A stretch of DNA of 64,000 nucleotides. Source: Acanthosoma haemorrhoidale (taxonomy: Eukaryota; Arthropoda; Insecta; Hemiptera; Acanthosomatidae). How positions within the stretch are numbered: position 1 is the stretch's first letter; every line of letters starts with the position of its first letter. Below are positions 1-13,490 of the stretch, one piece after another. A model generated the notes under the pieces. The model was not told where the DNA came from, made no database searches, and saw only the letters and a program-made list of their open reading frames with translations. The stretch is from positions 87,441,189 through 87,505,188 of the forward strand of contig OV884009.1 of NCBI GenBank assembly GCA_930367205.1, read 5' to 3'. Position numbers and translations under genes: made by a program.

Positions 1-1358
1 AACAAGCTGTACTAGTTGTGGGGGAATGTTCATCTCTGCCATCCTCTTGAATGCTTATTTTCTGTTCATTGAGTTATAGGTATTTTTGACACCAGGGGTG
101 ACCAATTTGCCCTGGATTTTTTTTTTTTAATTTATTTACTCAACGCACAATAAACCCACAAATGTGTGATTCAGTAAACTTATTGGAAAATTGTCAAGTG
201 TATGTAAGTACTAAAGGGGTCGGAGTAGTTTGATAACAAAGTGGCACTGTTCCTCTTAATCTCTTGGTGCATATGATCCAGGCGGCAAAAGACAAATAAA
301 GCGCATCTTCCTCTGATTTTTTCTGAAAATCATCAGGAACCTGTATTCCTCACTTTTCACTAGAATTCCAGTTTACCCTGCCTTCCTTTCTTTTTTGAAC
401 AATTTCTTCAAGCCTTCTCAGTTTATTTCTCAGTCCTTTTCTTTCTCTCTTACAGTAGGCACTGTAATAAAGTTTTGAAGAATAGTAGTGCCTAAAGGAA
501 TAGAATTTTAGTGCTATGTGGCGTGAAAGTACCATAGGTACCTTTAAGAACTCGTGAGCAAGCGGAAATACAAAAAGGACATTAAAATGAGAGTGTTAAA
601 CAGCAATTTAAAACAAGAGTGTTAAACAGCGATTGGTTTCTGATGTGGGTTGTAAAATGTATCAAATCCAGTGTATTTGATCTGGAGTATAAATGTTTCA
701 GTGGCTAAAAATTATCATATAGAGAACCACTTCATGAAGAATCATTCTGATTTTGATTCCAAGTATCTGGTTGGTTCAGTCTTGACATCAGATTTTATTG
801 AAAAAAAGGAAAAATCGTTATGTGGGCAGCAGTTAGTATTCAAAAAACAAAGTAATGAGCTTTTTTTAAATCGTAAGCTTCCTATGAAATCCTTTTGCTG
901 CTGGCACAACAAATGAAACCATATGGAGATAGAGAGCAACTTATTAAGCTCAGCTTGAAAATGTTTACAAAACAGACAAACAATCCAAAATTTTCTAAAC
1001 TATTGGACGAAATAGCTGTCTTGAAATAAGGTAGTGAAGCGGATTGACGAGATGGCCCAAGATATGAGCTTGCAGGTAATCAATAATCTTTTGTGTTGCA
1101 AATATTTTACTTTGGCTTTCAACAAAAGTTGTGACAACAAAGCATCTGCTCTGCTCAGCTGTGTGCAATGAAGACTTTTTCATTTCTCACTTTATTATCA
1201 TTTCAGATTATTTACTATATTTAAAATTGTACGTAGTTTTCATGAATATATTAAAATGTGAAGTGTGTGTCATTAGTCTTGTCCCAACACCCAATATATG
1301 TGGATTAGCTTTAAATTGTTTTTTATTTTATTAATTTTTTTCATTTCTTTTTTTTTAG
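1..1358. other. Noncoding, probably syndapin intron
   Basis: I see no convincing coding exon here. The stretch is AT-rich and ends in a long polypyrimidine tract and TTTTAG acceptor at 1358, directly before the first recognised syndapin exon. It is therefore most simply intron of that gene. The short open frames in it resemble nothing I know. Confidence 0.5.
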
Positions 1359-1501
1359 GAATATCCCTCTATTAATAGCAAAGTCAGCATCCAAAAGAAA
1401 ATTGGGGCTCCAAATTCTTGTGTAATTGAAACCAATGAAAATGGAGATGAAAACACAAAAAATAAAAGCAGCCAAAACAGTAGGGGGAGTGATCAGAATT
1501 T
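1359..1501 (+). CDS. Synd: Syndapin/PACSIN, internal exon (linker region)
   Basis: This 143-nt exon is bounded by a TTTTTTAG acceptor and a GTGAGT donor. It starts with EYPSINSK and encodes about 47 residues rich in Asn, Ser, Glu and Lys, with no fold I recognise, as expected for the disordered linker between the F-BAR and SH3 domains of syndapins. It ends in phase 2, and its last two bases complete a Leu codon with the first base of the exon at 2327, so the two are linked by reading frame rather than by homology. The F-BAR exons would lie upstream of the window. The assignment rests on the downstream SH3 exons. The acceptor choice is good, but homology of the linker alone cannot be judged. 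Confidence 0.75.
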
Positions 1502-2326
1502 GTGAGTATTTAAAATTTCATTGTGGTAAATAAGACATTAGTTATTAAAAAAAAACTGGTGATGAAACATTCGATCCACTTTCTAATGTTGTTCATGACA
1601 GTGCTCATGGTTGTCTAATGTTCTTCACCTCTAAGCTACTACTTGCCACTGAGTGATCGATAACCCAGAAATAATCCTCCGAGTATCTGGATGTATTCGA
1701 ACCACAGTGGGAGAGATTGTGGAAGATCCTATCCTCTAAAAACAGATACACGTCAACAAGGCCCAAAAGAAATCTGTATATGACTACTAATTAACACCAA
1801 ACATACTTATTCCCGATATGCATGCTGTTCATTTTTTTAATATTCTTTGTCATATCCAGCACGTATCTCGGATTACTGCTATTTGCATTTTAAAAGTGTT
1901 CAGTTGATCTAAGAGAATTTCAAATGTTCTGGAAGTGAGGATATTGCAAAATCCAATGTTAGATTTATAATGGCTGATACTTCATATCATTGAATAAAAG
2001 TGCCGTCTTGATTCTCCTTGCCCCCTCCCCCCCCCCCCCCTCCGGACCCTTATAATAGGAACTCAATCAGGCCTTTATAATAGGATTCCGTAGGAAATAA
2101 ATTATTTTCATATTCGTATTGTCACTGCTGGCATATTCGTTTAGTATAACTATAGCGCTGATAGGGTTATCTGCAGTATTAGTTTAACAAGTGGAGTATT
2201 ATGTATCGTCCAACCTAACAACAGTTACAAAGATTTCAAAAACAAAATTTACAATGTGTATGTACAATACAACAATGTGTTCCTTGGTTATTTAATTTCC
2301 TTTAATTTATTTGTTTTTATTAACAG
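1502..2326 (+). other. Syndapin intron, no gene
   Basis: This intron runs from a GTGAGT donor to a TTTTTATTAACAG acceptor. It holds a poly-C tract near 2027-2042 and AT-rich sequence. Nothing else is recognisable. Confidence 0.7.
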
Positions 2327-2487
2327 AAATGAAAATAATCAGGGAAGTGGTGAAGTGAATCCTTTTGAAGAAGATGAATGGGATGATGCTGGAGAAGCTT
2401 TAGTTGATAATGGTGAACCTGGAGTACCTGTGCGAGCATTGTATGATTATGAAGGAGCAGAAAGTGATGAACTTTCTTTTAAGCAAG
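2327..2487 (+). CDS. Synd: Syndapin/PACSIN, exon with NPF motif and start of SH3
   Basis: Syndapins (PACSINs) are F-BAR plus SH3 proteins that bend plasma membrane and recruit dynamin, WASP and other proline-rich partners during endocytosis and actin remodelling. This 161-nt exon encodes an acidic linker with the motif NPFEEDEWDD; NPF peptides bind EH-domain proteins. It then opens the SH3 domain with VRALYDYEGAESDELSFKQG, which contains the ALYDY signature and the acidic RT loop. The boundaries are an AACAG acceptor and a GTAATT donor. It ends in phase 1, and the single base joins the GT that begins the next exon to give Gly. The sequence is very close to what I know of insect syndapins, so the family call is firm. 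Assigning it to the single insect gene is inference from family knowledge. Confidence 0.93.
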
Positions 2488-3059
2488 GTAATTAATTTAG
2501 TGGGGTTTTTTTTACTACTATTATTTAAATATTAGAAAATCTATGCATATTAGTGGTTCCATGGCTGACTGCTAACTGTAGAGAAGAGCCAGCCCAGTTC
2601 AATTCTCAGCTTCCCCAAGAAGGATTTTTTTCTGAGGTGGTAGAGAGAAAATGAGTTGCTAATCAAAATAAAATGTAGTGAATCTGGTTTGGTAAACAAA
2701 ACTAAAGAATAAGAGCTAACTATGGCATCCACCTGGTTATGGCCTTGTCTTATCGAAGTTGTTGCCATATATTTAATTTAAATTTTAAAATTTAGTACTG
2801 ATTTTTTGTTACACTAATTGATGTTTTTATTGTTCCTAATATCCAGACTAAAATTATGCATGAACTATAAGTGGATGTTATAGTAAATTTTAAATTTACT
2901 ATTCTTAATGTGCTAGTAGTGATTAAACATTTTTCATATTTCTAAAAGAATTGTACCTTTTTTTTTTTTTAAATGAAATAAAAAACATTTATTCTGGTCT
3001 ATTGTCCCCTAAAAATAACAAAAAGGAACAAAATAGGTATTTCCAGCTGACAAGACAAA

Positions 3060-5440
3060 ATAGATAACAATAGATAGATGGATAGAAAAAAAAATTTACT
3101 CCAGGACAAAGTCGTCCCTCATGAATAACAAAGAAGTATAGATAAAAAATTCACTTTGGCAAACAAGAAGAACTATTACATTATATTAATAAAAAAAGGG
3201 GAAACCTCTATAACAGAAAAAAAAAAATTATATAATGAAATAATATATTGTTTAACTGCGCTCAGTCAATCAAGTCATTGATGAACTAACAAATAAAAAA
3301 AGAAAAATATTTATATATATGAAGAAGTCACTAAAATACGATACAAGAAACATTAAAATGAAAATTTTGTTGACATGTTGAAACTGTGTTAAAATGAGAA
3401 TTTTTTCTCTAAAACTAGGAAGACTTTATTATGAAGATAGAAATTGTATATATGGAGAAGAACAGGCAGGAGATCTGGAAGGCTTAATTTTATAAACTTA
3501 AAAGGATTTCTATCAGGACCAGTAGCGTTAGTGCATGTTTTCATTACAAACATTATAAGGTCTGTAGGACATATGTAATTAAAATAAAAATCATTGCCAT
3601 TAAATGAGGGCTCACAAGAGATGTAGGATGAGAAAGGTGGTGAAATGGTTGAGGAGGCAGGTGTAAAATATGAGTGAAACTGGGAATACCTCTGAGGAGT
3701 TTGCACCATAGAGAAAGTTTTCGAAGGAGGTGCATTTCGATTTGTAATCAAGAAAAAGAGGCCTTCATAAAAGTACTTGAACTTCACCCACCAGACTGTA
3801 GCCTGAGCTCCAGAATACCCTAAATGCCTGATAGTCATCGGTAAGGCTCATGCGTCCAAAGCATCTTTAGGCAGTCTCTCACCTTCTTTACTAGTGCCTT
3901 ATCTCCTGTCATATCCACTAATTTGATAAGCTTATCAACAATAAAGGGCCTATGTACATAGTAGTTACATTATATAGTTAGATTGATGCGAGATAAGGGG
4001 AACTGGTAAAATCTAGATTTAAAGATTGGGAGAGTTGACGAATGATCAATGTTGATGGGAATAGAGTTCCAATATGGGATACCATACAAAACCAATATAC
4101 TCAACCATAGTAAAATAGATGTAATGGAAGAATATATCGGGACCGATTGTGCAGTTGGGGGAAAATGTTAAAAAAATCATAAATGTGAAGCAGTAGGGTA
4201 AGAATTGATAGAGACAGCTTTAGTAATATTTTGCACAAATGCTTTCTAGAACTGCTGCATTCTTTATTGAATATTCATTCAAATTGAGGAAATGAGATCA
4301 GAAGAAGTTGTCTGGGTTAAAATTACTAGTAGTGTTAATTGGACTGGGGGAAGGTGTTGCAATAAAGCAATTGGGAATGGGCATAAAATGGTGAGAATTA
4401 TGGAAAACAGGATAGATATTTATTTCAATGAGAGAAAATTTGTGGAGTAGGTCCCATTTGGTGCGAGAGTCCGTTTCTGAAGATACCAACTTGTGGAAGA
4501 ATTTGTATTGGGCTAGGATTTTAGACTGGGTGAGGTTGTGAAGGGTTTCAAAGAGATTCATCTTTTGGGTGGGTGGTGGATAAATTTTCTCTTTGCTGCA
4601 TTTTGACGCCTCATTAAATTTTTAATTTCCTTAGTCAACCAAGAAGCAGGGATATAGGGGGCTCGGAAAGTCTTAGGAGGGGCATGCTTAATTGTGGTGT
4701 TTCCAGATTAAGTTGAATGGCTTTGAATGTTAAAGAATTGAAGTTACAATTAGTGATATTCCTGGGGGAGGGAAGAGCGACTTAAAGATCAAATGATAAG
4801 AAAATGAGATCGGGGTCCTAAAGATTGTCCTAGATTGTCGGGAGAGTATAAATCCAGGAATGAGATATAGTAGTAAGGTTGCCTAGGAGCGTTTGTCTTA
4901 GGAATGCTATGTAAATTAGTGTTTACATCACCAGCTGAAATGACTTAATTAAATGAAGAGACTAAATTGTAAAGAGTTGATTCAAATATGGGATCAATGG
5001 GAACTTGAGGAGGACGATAGATAACAGCATGGACAATCTGTTTGTAGTGGGAGTATACTTTGGCAAAAAGGGCTCAGAGTGGAAGGAGAGGATTGAATGA
5101 TTTGGGATCTGATATAAACTACTACTGATCTGTTTAGAGAGATTGTGGCAAAGAAGGAAATAGTATGGGAAGGAAAAATAAAATAATAGGATATCTGGTT
5201 TAAGCCAAGATTTAGATACAAATTTAATGTGGTGTCATTTATCAAGGAAGAATTGAAGGAATTCGCTGTGATGAGCAGGGAGAGATTGAGCATTGACATA
5301 GCATGTTGTTAGGACACTGTTCATGGGGAAGAGAAAGCTTAAAAAAATACTGAAAGTGGGAAGCAAGAAGTAGAAGTAAAGGATTTGAATATAGTCGTAA
5401 GGAAGAGAGCTGATAATGAGAAGACATAACACGCAGTGGT
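3060..5440 (-). mobile_element. Degenerate non-LTR retrotransposon (CR1/Jockey-like), endonuclease to reverse transcriptase
   Basis: Read on the minus strand, broken frames follow the order of a non-LTR ORF2. An endonuclease start with CYVNAQSLPAHHSEF lies near 5300, followed by a VSKSWLKP-type block. A pre-RT block with SWLTKEIKNLMRR lies near 4640, and an RT-entry block with ATGPDRNPFKFIKLSLPDLL lies near 3490. Stops and frameshifts lie between all blocks. The RT catalytic FADD region is not visible, so the element appears truncated or deleted inside RT. The 3' end near 3060-3120 has a conserved tail (minus-strand GGACGACTTTGTCCTGGAG) followed by T-rich and TCTAT-type simple repeats, a usual ending for CR1/Jockey-like elements. 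The exact clade is uncertain. Confidence 0.75.
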
Positions 5441-5599
5441 TGGTAGTTTTATAAAATAATGCGAGTGTAAACAGAATGTGGTATAGTCCAAAATAAAATA
5501 AAAATTAGAATCTAAAATTGTAAAAATAACGAAATGTTTGGAGTCAGATACAGATAATAATAAAAGGAAAGAAGAAAAGCGAGGCAGTTGGTAAAGTGG

Positions 5600-6540
5600 A
5601 TTCATCTTCTAGGTAACAAGAAGACCTGTTTCTAAGGTGATTGGATGTCAAGTGAGAATGTCAAGGTCTTCCGCCTCAATTATGAAGATTACTGGGATGC
5701 CATTGACACACTGACATCTGCCCCAGGCATCAGCAAACCACACTAATTTGACCTTACTGGCCATATTCAACTTCAGGTTCACCAGGGTCATATCTTCGCT
5801 TAGATAAATACTCGAGGCGTTCTCCCAGATCTCGGGTGGAAAAGTCCTGTCTTGTTTTACAGAGGTCAGTTTGTCCCAAACCAACTGATGCACAAAATGA
5901 ATGACGATTGTGGGCGGGGGGTGCGGCCGCTAATGAGGTTTATGTTATTGTTTCTCCCTGACTTTGATCTCTGCCTGAAGGGAGGTAATTTATAAGCTTG
6001 TACTGCATAGTTAGTATTTCATACATAACTAAAGTAGTTTATGATTGTTTCAAGAACTTTTTTCTCTGTCAATAGGGGGTCTCATCAATTGGGTTCTTAA
6101 TTTCTTCTCTAAATTTCTTATCATCTTTGTTGTTGTCTATTGGACCATTCGCCTGTTTAAGAGTACAACTGAAACGGCAGCTAGGGGTCTCTCAGAAACC
6201 CTTACTAGAACATCTGTTTCACCATATTTTGGTTCAAAGTTCTTATTTGAAAAAAAAAATTAATAATGAATAAAACCTTCCGAAAAATGAAAGTCATTTG
6301 TGACTTATTGGAAATTGGGTTCATGATGAGAAACAAAATTGCCACCAGCTCAGCATTAGCAAAATTGTCTAAATGTTTAAATGCTACTAAAAAATATGTT
6401 TATATTACCAATAGTCCTCTAGAACTCCAACATCTCCGCTTGGAGAACAGACAAAGTGTCCTGTTCAATGACTCCTTTCGTCTTGAAAGTGAACTTGGTT
6501 CACACAAACTAGACTGTGAACATGGTTTTTAAAAAGCTCA
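5600..6540. other. Unassigned segment with short open frames
   Basis: I do not recognise this segment. A minus-strand frame of 81 codons (5648-5893) lies just upstream, in its sense, of the non-LTR relic and could be a piece of its ORF1, but it shows no zinc knuckle. On the plus strand, frames at 6045-6263 and 6266-6532 follow one another with only stop codons between them. The first contains a hydrophobic stretch near residues 17-38 (FSKFLIIFVVVYW), so the pair could be one broken gene. No family is evident. A transposon or a processed pseudogene are both possible. Confidence 0.3.
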
Positions 6541-6789
6541 AAATAAACACTGTTCATCGCCTACACTGCAAATGTTCTGACATATGCTTTGTCATGAGCT
6601 GGCATTCAGCAGTTCTAATCTACCATTTTAAACACAGTCCACTGCTCAGATGAACTTAGTGTGTTCAAAATAAAGGCAGTATTTCATGATGCTGCATTAA
6701 CGCATTTGACTTTGTTCTGGTGGGCTAGGCTAGATAGCCGATTAAGCACTAGGTTTTCCACTGAGATCTGGCTAATGTGTGCTCCAAAC

Positions 6790-7720
6790 AACAAAATATT
6801 TACATCAATTAAATATATTTCGTCCCATTCAAAGTAATCCCCCTCAGATAAAATACACTTGTGCCAGCACTTTTTCCATTCTTCGAGGCACTTTTCAATA
6901 TAGCTCTTACCTCCTTCAGCGATTCTTCTTTTCTCTCATCAATGGTGTGAAAACGTCGTCTTTTCAATGGTTTTTTCAACTTCGAGAAAAAAAAGAAGTT
7001 GCAGGGAGCCATGTCCGGCGAATACAGTGGCTGAGGTAACACAACAGTGTTGTTTTTTGCTAAAACCTTATGAACAATCAGAGAGGTGTGAGCGGGAGCG
7101 GGAGCATTATCGTGATGGAATTTCCATGAATTGTTGGAAGCTTGATGTAAACTGCGTGTACTTCCAAATATATTCATACAGTTGTATTGACCATACGACC
7201 TTCTGGCAGAAATTCATGATGCACTACGCAATTGAAATAAAAAACCAGAAGGACCTTCACTTTTGGTCAAGCTTGTCAAATTTTTTTCGGTCTTGGGTCT
7301 TCAGGCCGCTTCCATTGCAAAAATTGCGCCTTTGTACCCATGTTTTGTCACCTGTTATGATGCATTTAACAAACTCTGGATTGTTGTTTTTACTTCTTCA
7401 GCAATTCTTTGGCGATATCCAGGTGATTTTTTTTTGGTCGAAATTCAACAATTTTGGAACGAACTTTGCTGCCAATTGTTTCATGCCCAAAACTTTAGAA
7501 AACATTACTTGATATGATCCAAATGACATATTAACTTCATCAGCAACCTCTCTACTAATAATTCTGCGATCATCCAGAATCATTTTCTTAACTTCTTTGA
7601 TGTTGTCGTCTTTTATTGAAGTGTTAAAAGGGGCCCACCGCGATCATCATCTTCAATGTCTTCACATACCCTCTCTATACCACTCATAAACTCTTGCTTT
7701 ACTCATGGTAGATTAACCAA
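6790..7720 (-). pseudogene. Mariner transposase pseudogene
   Basis: Mariner transposases are DD34D DDE enzymes that cut and paste DNA at TA sites. On the minus strand the recognisable blocks, in order, are a VYEWYRE helix near 7690, MILDDRRIISREVADEV near 7560, AAKFVPKLLNFDQKK near 7450, TGDKTWV near 7360 (first catalytic Asp), FHHDNAPAPAHTS near 7110 (second Asp) and LYSPDMAPCN near 7010. The frames are broken by several stops and indels. Two lesions hit the core: the third catalytic position reads Asn (PCN instead of PCD or PSD), and a 6-bp tandem duplication adds an extra Pro-Ala to HDNAPAH, widening the spacing. It is dead. It lies antisense inside the syndapin intron. Confidence 0.88.
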
Positions 7721-7984
7721 AAGCCACTATCAACATTTCAAAAACTGTGCTGCACTTTATTTCATTTTTTTGACAAAATTGAATTCAAATTCTTTGATCC
7801 ATTTTTTTTCTTGAAACTAAAAATCGCCAAGAACACCTTAAGGACTGCTACTAAAAAAGTAAACATTTAAATCAGCTGCAAATTTGTATTTGTGCTGTTG
7901 TATGTATATGTGTGCTTGTATTTGCTTGCCAAATGTATTTCAGAGACATGTGTACCAACATGATAAAAAAAATTGTTTACCACC

Positions 7985-8045
7985 GGAATCTTAACACCCG
8001 CAAAATTATGAAATTCTTGTTACTTTTTTATCAAACCTCGTATAT
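7985..8045 (-). repeat. Probable mariner terminal inverted repeat (5' end of the transposase strand)
   Basis: Read on the minus strand from about 8042, the sequence ACGAGGTTTGATAAAAAAGT is a typical mariner end and is preceded by TATAT. It lies about 330 bp upstream of the transposase N-terminal block, the right distance for a mariner 5' UTR plus terminal repeat. I did not find a clear matching end on the other side near 6700-6790. Confidence 0.55.
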
Positions 8046-8894
8046 ACACAATTATACTTTTCTCTGACATGACCAAGTTGGCCGGTTGACAGCCTGAAGA
8101 CCCAAATCTTTTACCTTTTGTCTAGATTGCTCACTGCAGCCAAAGAACTCGGCTGACCATACTGTTCCACTTTTATATATTCGCACAAATGTTTGAATAC
8201 AGCTGAGAACTACTTGGGTTGACCTACCAACAATTATCTTTTACTAATCCTAGGTAGGGAAAGATTTAGTCATATTTGCTGAAAATAGTAGGCTTATTGT
8301 TTTTGTCTTTCTGTGGGGGCTCCTCTGTTCATAATGGTTTCAAAGGCCTTGCAGTAAGGCTCTACTGTATTGGGAGAAAAATATCAAAGTACGTGCATTG
8401 AACATGTCAGAAATGTGAAGAATTTCAAAATTTAGTACTCAGTTATAACTAAACATTTATGCAAAAATATAGAAGTGATTGTAGTAGGCTATAGAGAATA
8501 ATATAAATTCAAGACTAATTTGAGAAAAAATTGAAATCCCAAAGATATCTAAAAATTTCATTATACAGTGCAGCCTCAATTGAATGATACGTATAAATCC
8601 GTTATTACAGAATAATAATGACGAAAAACTGGTAACTGCTTGTAGTAGGGAGAGAACCCTACTGAAAAAAATGCCAACTAAGTTCAACAGATAAGTACAG
8701 ACCGCTCTTGGATGCACCCCTACAATCAAGGAAAAAATCTGCTCATCTGAAAAAAAAAACCAAAATATAAAATAAAACCCTCTGAGCAGAAGTTTAAGAA
8801 GCCCATAATATAAATAATTATTGTCTATTAAAATATTTTCTATAGACACTAGTTTCATCATACTTATTATATCGGTCCCATGGATTTTCTTTGA

Positions 8895-9044
<150 letters not shown>

Positions 9045-9450
9045 AATTCAGCTTGTCAATAAATTTTTCTTTTGTATGATTTATTTTATTCAGTATTGTA
9101 TGAGATCCCTTTTTTGTCTTAAGAAATATTTTGTTTGTTTAACATGTTATTTTATATGTAAATATTGTAAGATTCATTAAAATAGTAATAGTTGTTGATG
9201 GTGTTATATATTTGTGAAATAACTTATTATTGTTTCTCTAATCAAATATCTATTACCTTAATTTTACTGTTATAGTTTACAAGTTTAATTATTATTATTT
9301 AGAATAATTATTATTATTAGTTGTTGTTAATTTGTTTAAAGTGGCCAGATTCAGATTTTTATTTTACTTAAGTTTAGCCAACAGTTAGTTTATTGTTTTG
9401 TTTTTTTTTGTTTAAAATAAACTTTTTCATGATAAGATTTTAACGTGGAT
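9045..9450 (+). other. Synd: Syndapin 3' UTR with candidate polyadenylation signals
   Basis: An AATAAA lies 14 nt after the stop (9058-9063) and another at 9416-9421 after a T-rich stretch. The first would give an unusually short UTR, so the second, or a site further down, is the better candidate. Transcript data are needed to choose. The extent given is inferred. Confidence 0.5.
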
Positions 9451-12400
9451 TATTTTATGTCAGTTTCTGTTAATAATAAGGTTTTGAGGTCCTCTGAACT
9501 TAAAGTGAATTTTAGTAAATGGTCTGTGTGTAGTATATTTTTAGTTGTTAAATTGTTTAACATTTAAGAAAATGAATGTTCAAGGAATTAAATTTCATTA
9601 CCAACAAAAACTCACCCCATATTATATACCGAAAATGGAGTGGGAAAACCTTTTAGTTTACTTTTAAAAATAATGACATTACAGATGCTAGACTAGACCC
9701 TTGCTTTGGCTTTCACAATTTCATCATAAATCTTATTTTTGTTGTCGAACCTTTTATTGAGGTTTTTTGTTTTTACAATTTCTTCTGCTACGATTGAAGA
9801 CCCTTTCACGACCTGAGTTGGTTTGGTGCACCACATTATTATTAAACCAATGCAGAAAATATATGCAAATTCAATAAACTCTCAATAAATCTGACTATCA
9901 ACTGTATTTATAAAGCATATATTTTTTAATTATGCTGTGAGAATGATATAAATATGCTACAATATCCATTAGTGTTCATAACTGTTACAGTACACCTTAA
10001 AAGTTTGTCTTCATTTTATAGTAATGCATACTATTATGTTCTCACATTATTAATATCATTCGATACAGTAAATATATGTTATTAACAAGAAGAAGAAAAT
10101 ATATTTATATTTATACATGCGGTGTTCAGAACAGGTCCATGTTGTTATTTATGTTTTATTTATATTTGGCCTTAGAATCTAGTTATCAAAATTTTTTGTC
10201 TTTTTAAACTGCAATATGGACTTAATTAAAGTCACTTCCTTTGAACACTTCATTTATTTCATTAAATTAAATTGCTTATACCTGAGAGGGAGGGAAAATA
10301 ACAGTGTATATTTAATAATAGCCTAAATACACCATGTATTATGTGACTTTTTTTACAATTTTAGTGGATAATTTCAGCAACATTAAACTAAAAACTAGAG
10401 TAAACTTTTAAAGCCTTCTTTTTTTTTTATTAATAAAATGAGATATTTTTGGTAAGTCAAAGTGAGACATACCTATATCTTCAGTTGATTGTTAAATAGG
10501 TTCTATGTGAAAAAATGGTAGGCAGAGATCATTTCACAAAATGTACAACATTCTTTCAGTTTCAATGTACAGTATCAGTTATTGTGTAACCTTTATTACG
10601 TAATTTCTAAACGGCCTGATTTCTGCTCATATTTTGATAAATGAAAATTAGTCATCTGTTAAGTATGTTTAATGTTCATTGTCAATATTATATTATACAT
10701 ATGGCTGTATGGTGATTATATGTTAATCACCGATTTCTAAATAGCTCTTATATGTTTCAATAATACTGTCTACTTCAGTTAGGGATAAATTTGAAGTGTA
10801 AATGACCACTAGTAAAATTGTTGGTTTATTTTTCAGTAGTTGAAAAAAATTGCTCAAAGAAAGAACTATATTTTCGTTATTAATGTGTAAGAACATTTGC
10901 AAATTCTACACTTATGTAACAGGTGTGAATTACAATATTAAACTTTTATAAAAATCATGTGTGTTTATTCATACATTTATTAGTTTTTATGTTGTTTTCA
11001 TATAGCTCTGTCAAAAATAATACTTTTCTACTTTTCTCATCGGTACAAAAAAATTAGTTCATTTAATCGACTCTAAAAAAGTTATATCAATTTAATTGAT
11101 TATGTTATTAAGTCGTTGTTTTTAAACAGCATATGATGTCTAAACAATCAAAGCTTATTTTAATTGTTTATTTATTAGACAGGGAAATGAATTTAATCTT
11201 ATAACTGCTGAATCCACTAACTCCAAATTGGAGGAAGTAAACGAACTAATTCAAATGATTTGTTTACAAATATAAATGGTGGTTCTACGCTAGTGAACTA
11301 TAATTGAAAAAAAAAATTTTTTAATACCGAATCATAATTCTGAACTAGTTGATTGAGTTATTCCACTAAGAGTACTATTACTAAAAATAATAATAATAAG
11401 TACTATTACTAAAAATAATAACATTGCTTATCTATAGGCAAAATGGTATTTATGTACAGAAAAATAACACACATTTGATTACTGGTCGATTAGTGTGACT
11501 AGACTGTATAAATGATGCCTTTTTTCTATAAGTTACAAGCTTTATTAGGGAAACACACAAACATACTCATGACAACACAGTGGCTTTGCTTGTCTCTGAA
11601 AATTTTAATATCCTCTTTTTAAAATATTGTTATTTTTTCTACTTCTGTATTACTTTTATTCATGTTGGTTACAATAAATCACCTGATGCTTCCATAATCA
11701 ATCAACTTTTGACTGAGTAAAAACAATTTGGGAATAAGTTGTTTCAATAATGACCAAATAAATATTTTTTTTCCAAATGAACCGAAATTGTGATGTTCTC
11801 TAAATAATAATATATAATATAATAAAAAAAAATCTTATATTTTGTACAAAATAAGTATGTACAGCATACAAAATTACCTTTTGATGGTTAATATTATAAA
11901 TTTAATTAGTAAACAGAAGCGGTGGCTTTTTTTAAGTACAGAAAAGTGAAGATAACATATTTTCCCTCAGTATTCCAATATGTCATTATCTTTGAACGCT
12001 GTTGACACCTATTAGCCTTGAGTATTTTTAAGTTCTTTTAATTAATGGTTGGCAATTTTATATTTTTAATGTCAGGAGACTACATCCAACTTAATATTTA
12101 ATAATTGGGGTTTGTTAAAAAGGCCGCAAGCATTTATTTAAGAGAAAGAATTGTGTAAAAAAAAAATACTAATTTTATTATTGTATCTATTTTAAAGTAA
12201 TATTTAAAAGTAAAAGATATAACACAAACATGAAAATTAAACTGAAAAAAAAATGTATGGTCACAATGTTTGTGACTGTGTTTAATATGACTAATTTCCT
12301 TCAACTAAATAGATGTAGTTACTAATAACCTAAATGGTAGTACTACTTAATAACCCCTACTGTACTATACTGTAGTACTACTGTAATAACAGTTGTAAAA

Positions 12401-13164
12401 GGGCATTCAAGATGACTTATTGGGACAGTGAGTTATTAATATCTCAAAATATTCAAACTCAAACGGATTCAAATAGATGGATGTTCTAAATACCATATCT
12501 TAATTGCTTACCTTCAGTGCTAACTTGCTGTTGTAAAGAGATTTCTCTGAGGATATTTATGTGAACGACTTCACTGCCTGTATAAAAAATCTAATTTCAC
12601 TTGTTCAAAATAATTTCTAGAGCCTTTATTTTTTCGAACAAAAGGATGACAGAACTGCAGCCTTTTTGATGAAGCCAATTTTTTTTTGGAGCAAATCCAT
12701 AAATTTTAACTGGTGTTTACAGCAGTCGTTAAAAGGTTGTCAACTTTAAAATTAGTGTAGTATTTTCATTACATATTTTTGATATGCTGAAATAAATCAA
12801 CTAAATGTAAGAAAAATATTTAACTTGATATTACACAGTTAGAATTTTATAATGGTAGCAACCTCGGTTAGCCTTATTTAATTTTTTTTTTTTATGTACT
12901 TTAAAAGCTATTATTTTGAAGTTTTTTGACCTACCAGCATGAAAAGGTTTCTCATTGTTGGCCTAGAAACTTCCAACGCTATCCTTCATCATACTTGATC
13001 ATTTATCTATACATCAAAAAAAAAATTCTTTTAGGGCTTTTAGATTTGTCAAGAATTTTCATATGGATACAAAAATTTGTTGATGATAATTTTATATTAA
13101 AAGAGGAATGGTTATTCAAATTATAACCATTATATTCATTTATTTTATTTAAAAAAAATCTTTA
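9451..13164. other. AT-rich intergenic DNA, no gene seen
   Basis: No frame here has a recognisable product. There is one small tandem duplication at 11371-11423, where a unit starting AGTACTATTACTAAAAATAA occurs twice. Part of the stretch could be extended syndapin 3' UTR. Confidence 0.6.
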
Positions 13165-13410
13165 CTCACCGACTCCATGGTGCTGCAGCTCCTCGAAACC
13201 TTGCCCTTTTTGGCAATGCCTCTTATCGTTTCTCTCAGCTTCTCCAACAGCTGAACCCCATCCACTGGAGGTCTTGTTTTACTTCATTATGTCATTTCAG
13301 TTTCGGCCTTCCTCTTTTTCTTCTTCCACCTAACATCATAAAGTAGCTTATTTTTTCTTGCCACCTTCTACCCTCCATTCTTTTCACAAACGCCAGACAT
13401 TTTATTCTTG
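13165..13410 (-). mobile_element. C-terminal scrap of a non-LTR reverse transcriptase
   Basis: On the minus strand a broken frame reads GRRKRGRPKLK, stop, HNEVKQDLQWMG, then an alternate-frame GFEELQHHGVGE. This matches the GRP(K/R)..W.D.V..DL...G pattern that ends many insect endonuclease/reverse-transcriptase ORFs (RTE- or I-like). It contains at least three stops. No upstream RT is attached, so it is an orphan 3' fragment. Confidence 0.55.
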
Positions 13411-13490
13411 TAACTGATAACAATCCTTAATATTTTTTTGTTTATGACAGGTTTTGAAAATGCAAGACTTTTGCTTAGTATGCTTTGATA

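Noticed and set aside
2027..2042. Poly-C tract as a regulatory element
   Set aside because: It is a simple homopolymer inside an intron, with nothing to indicate a function.
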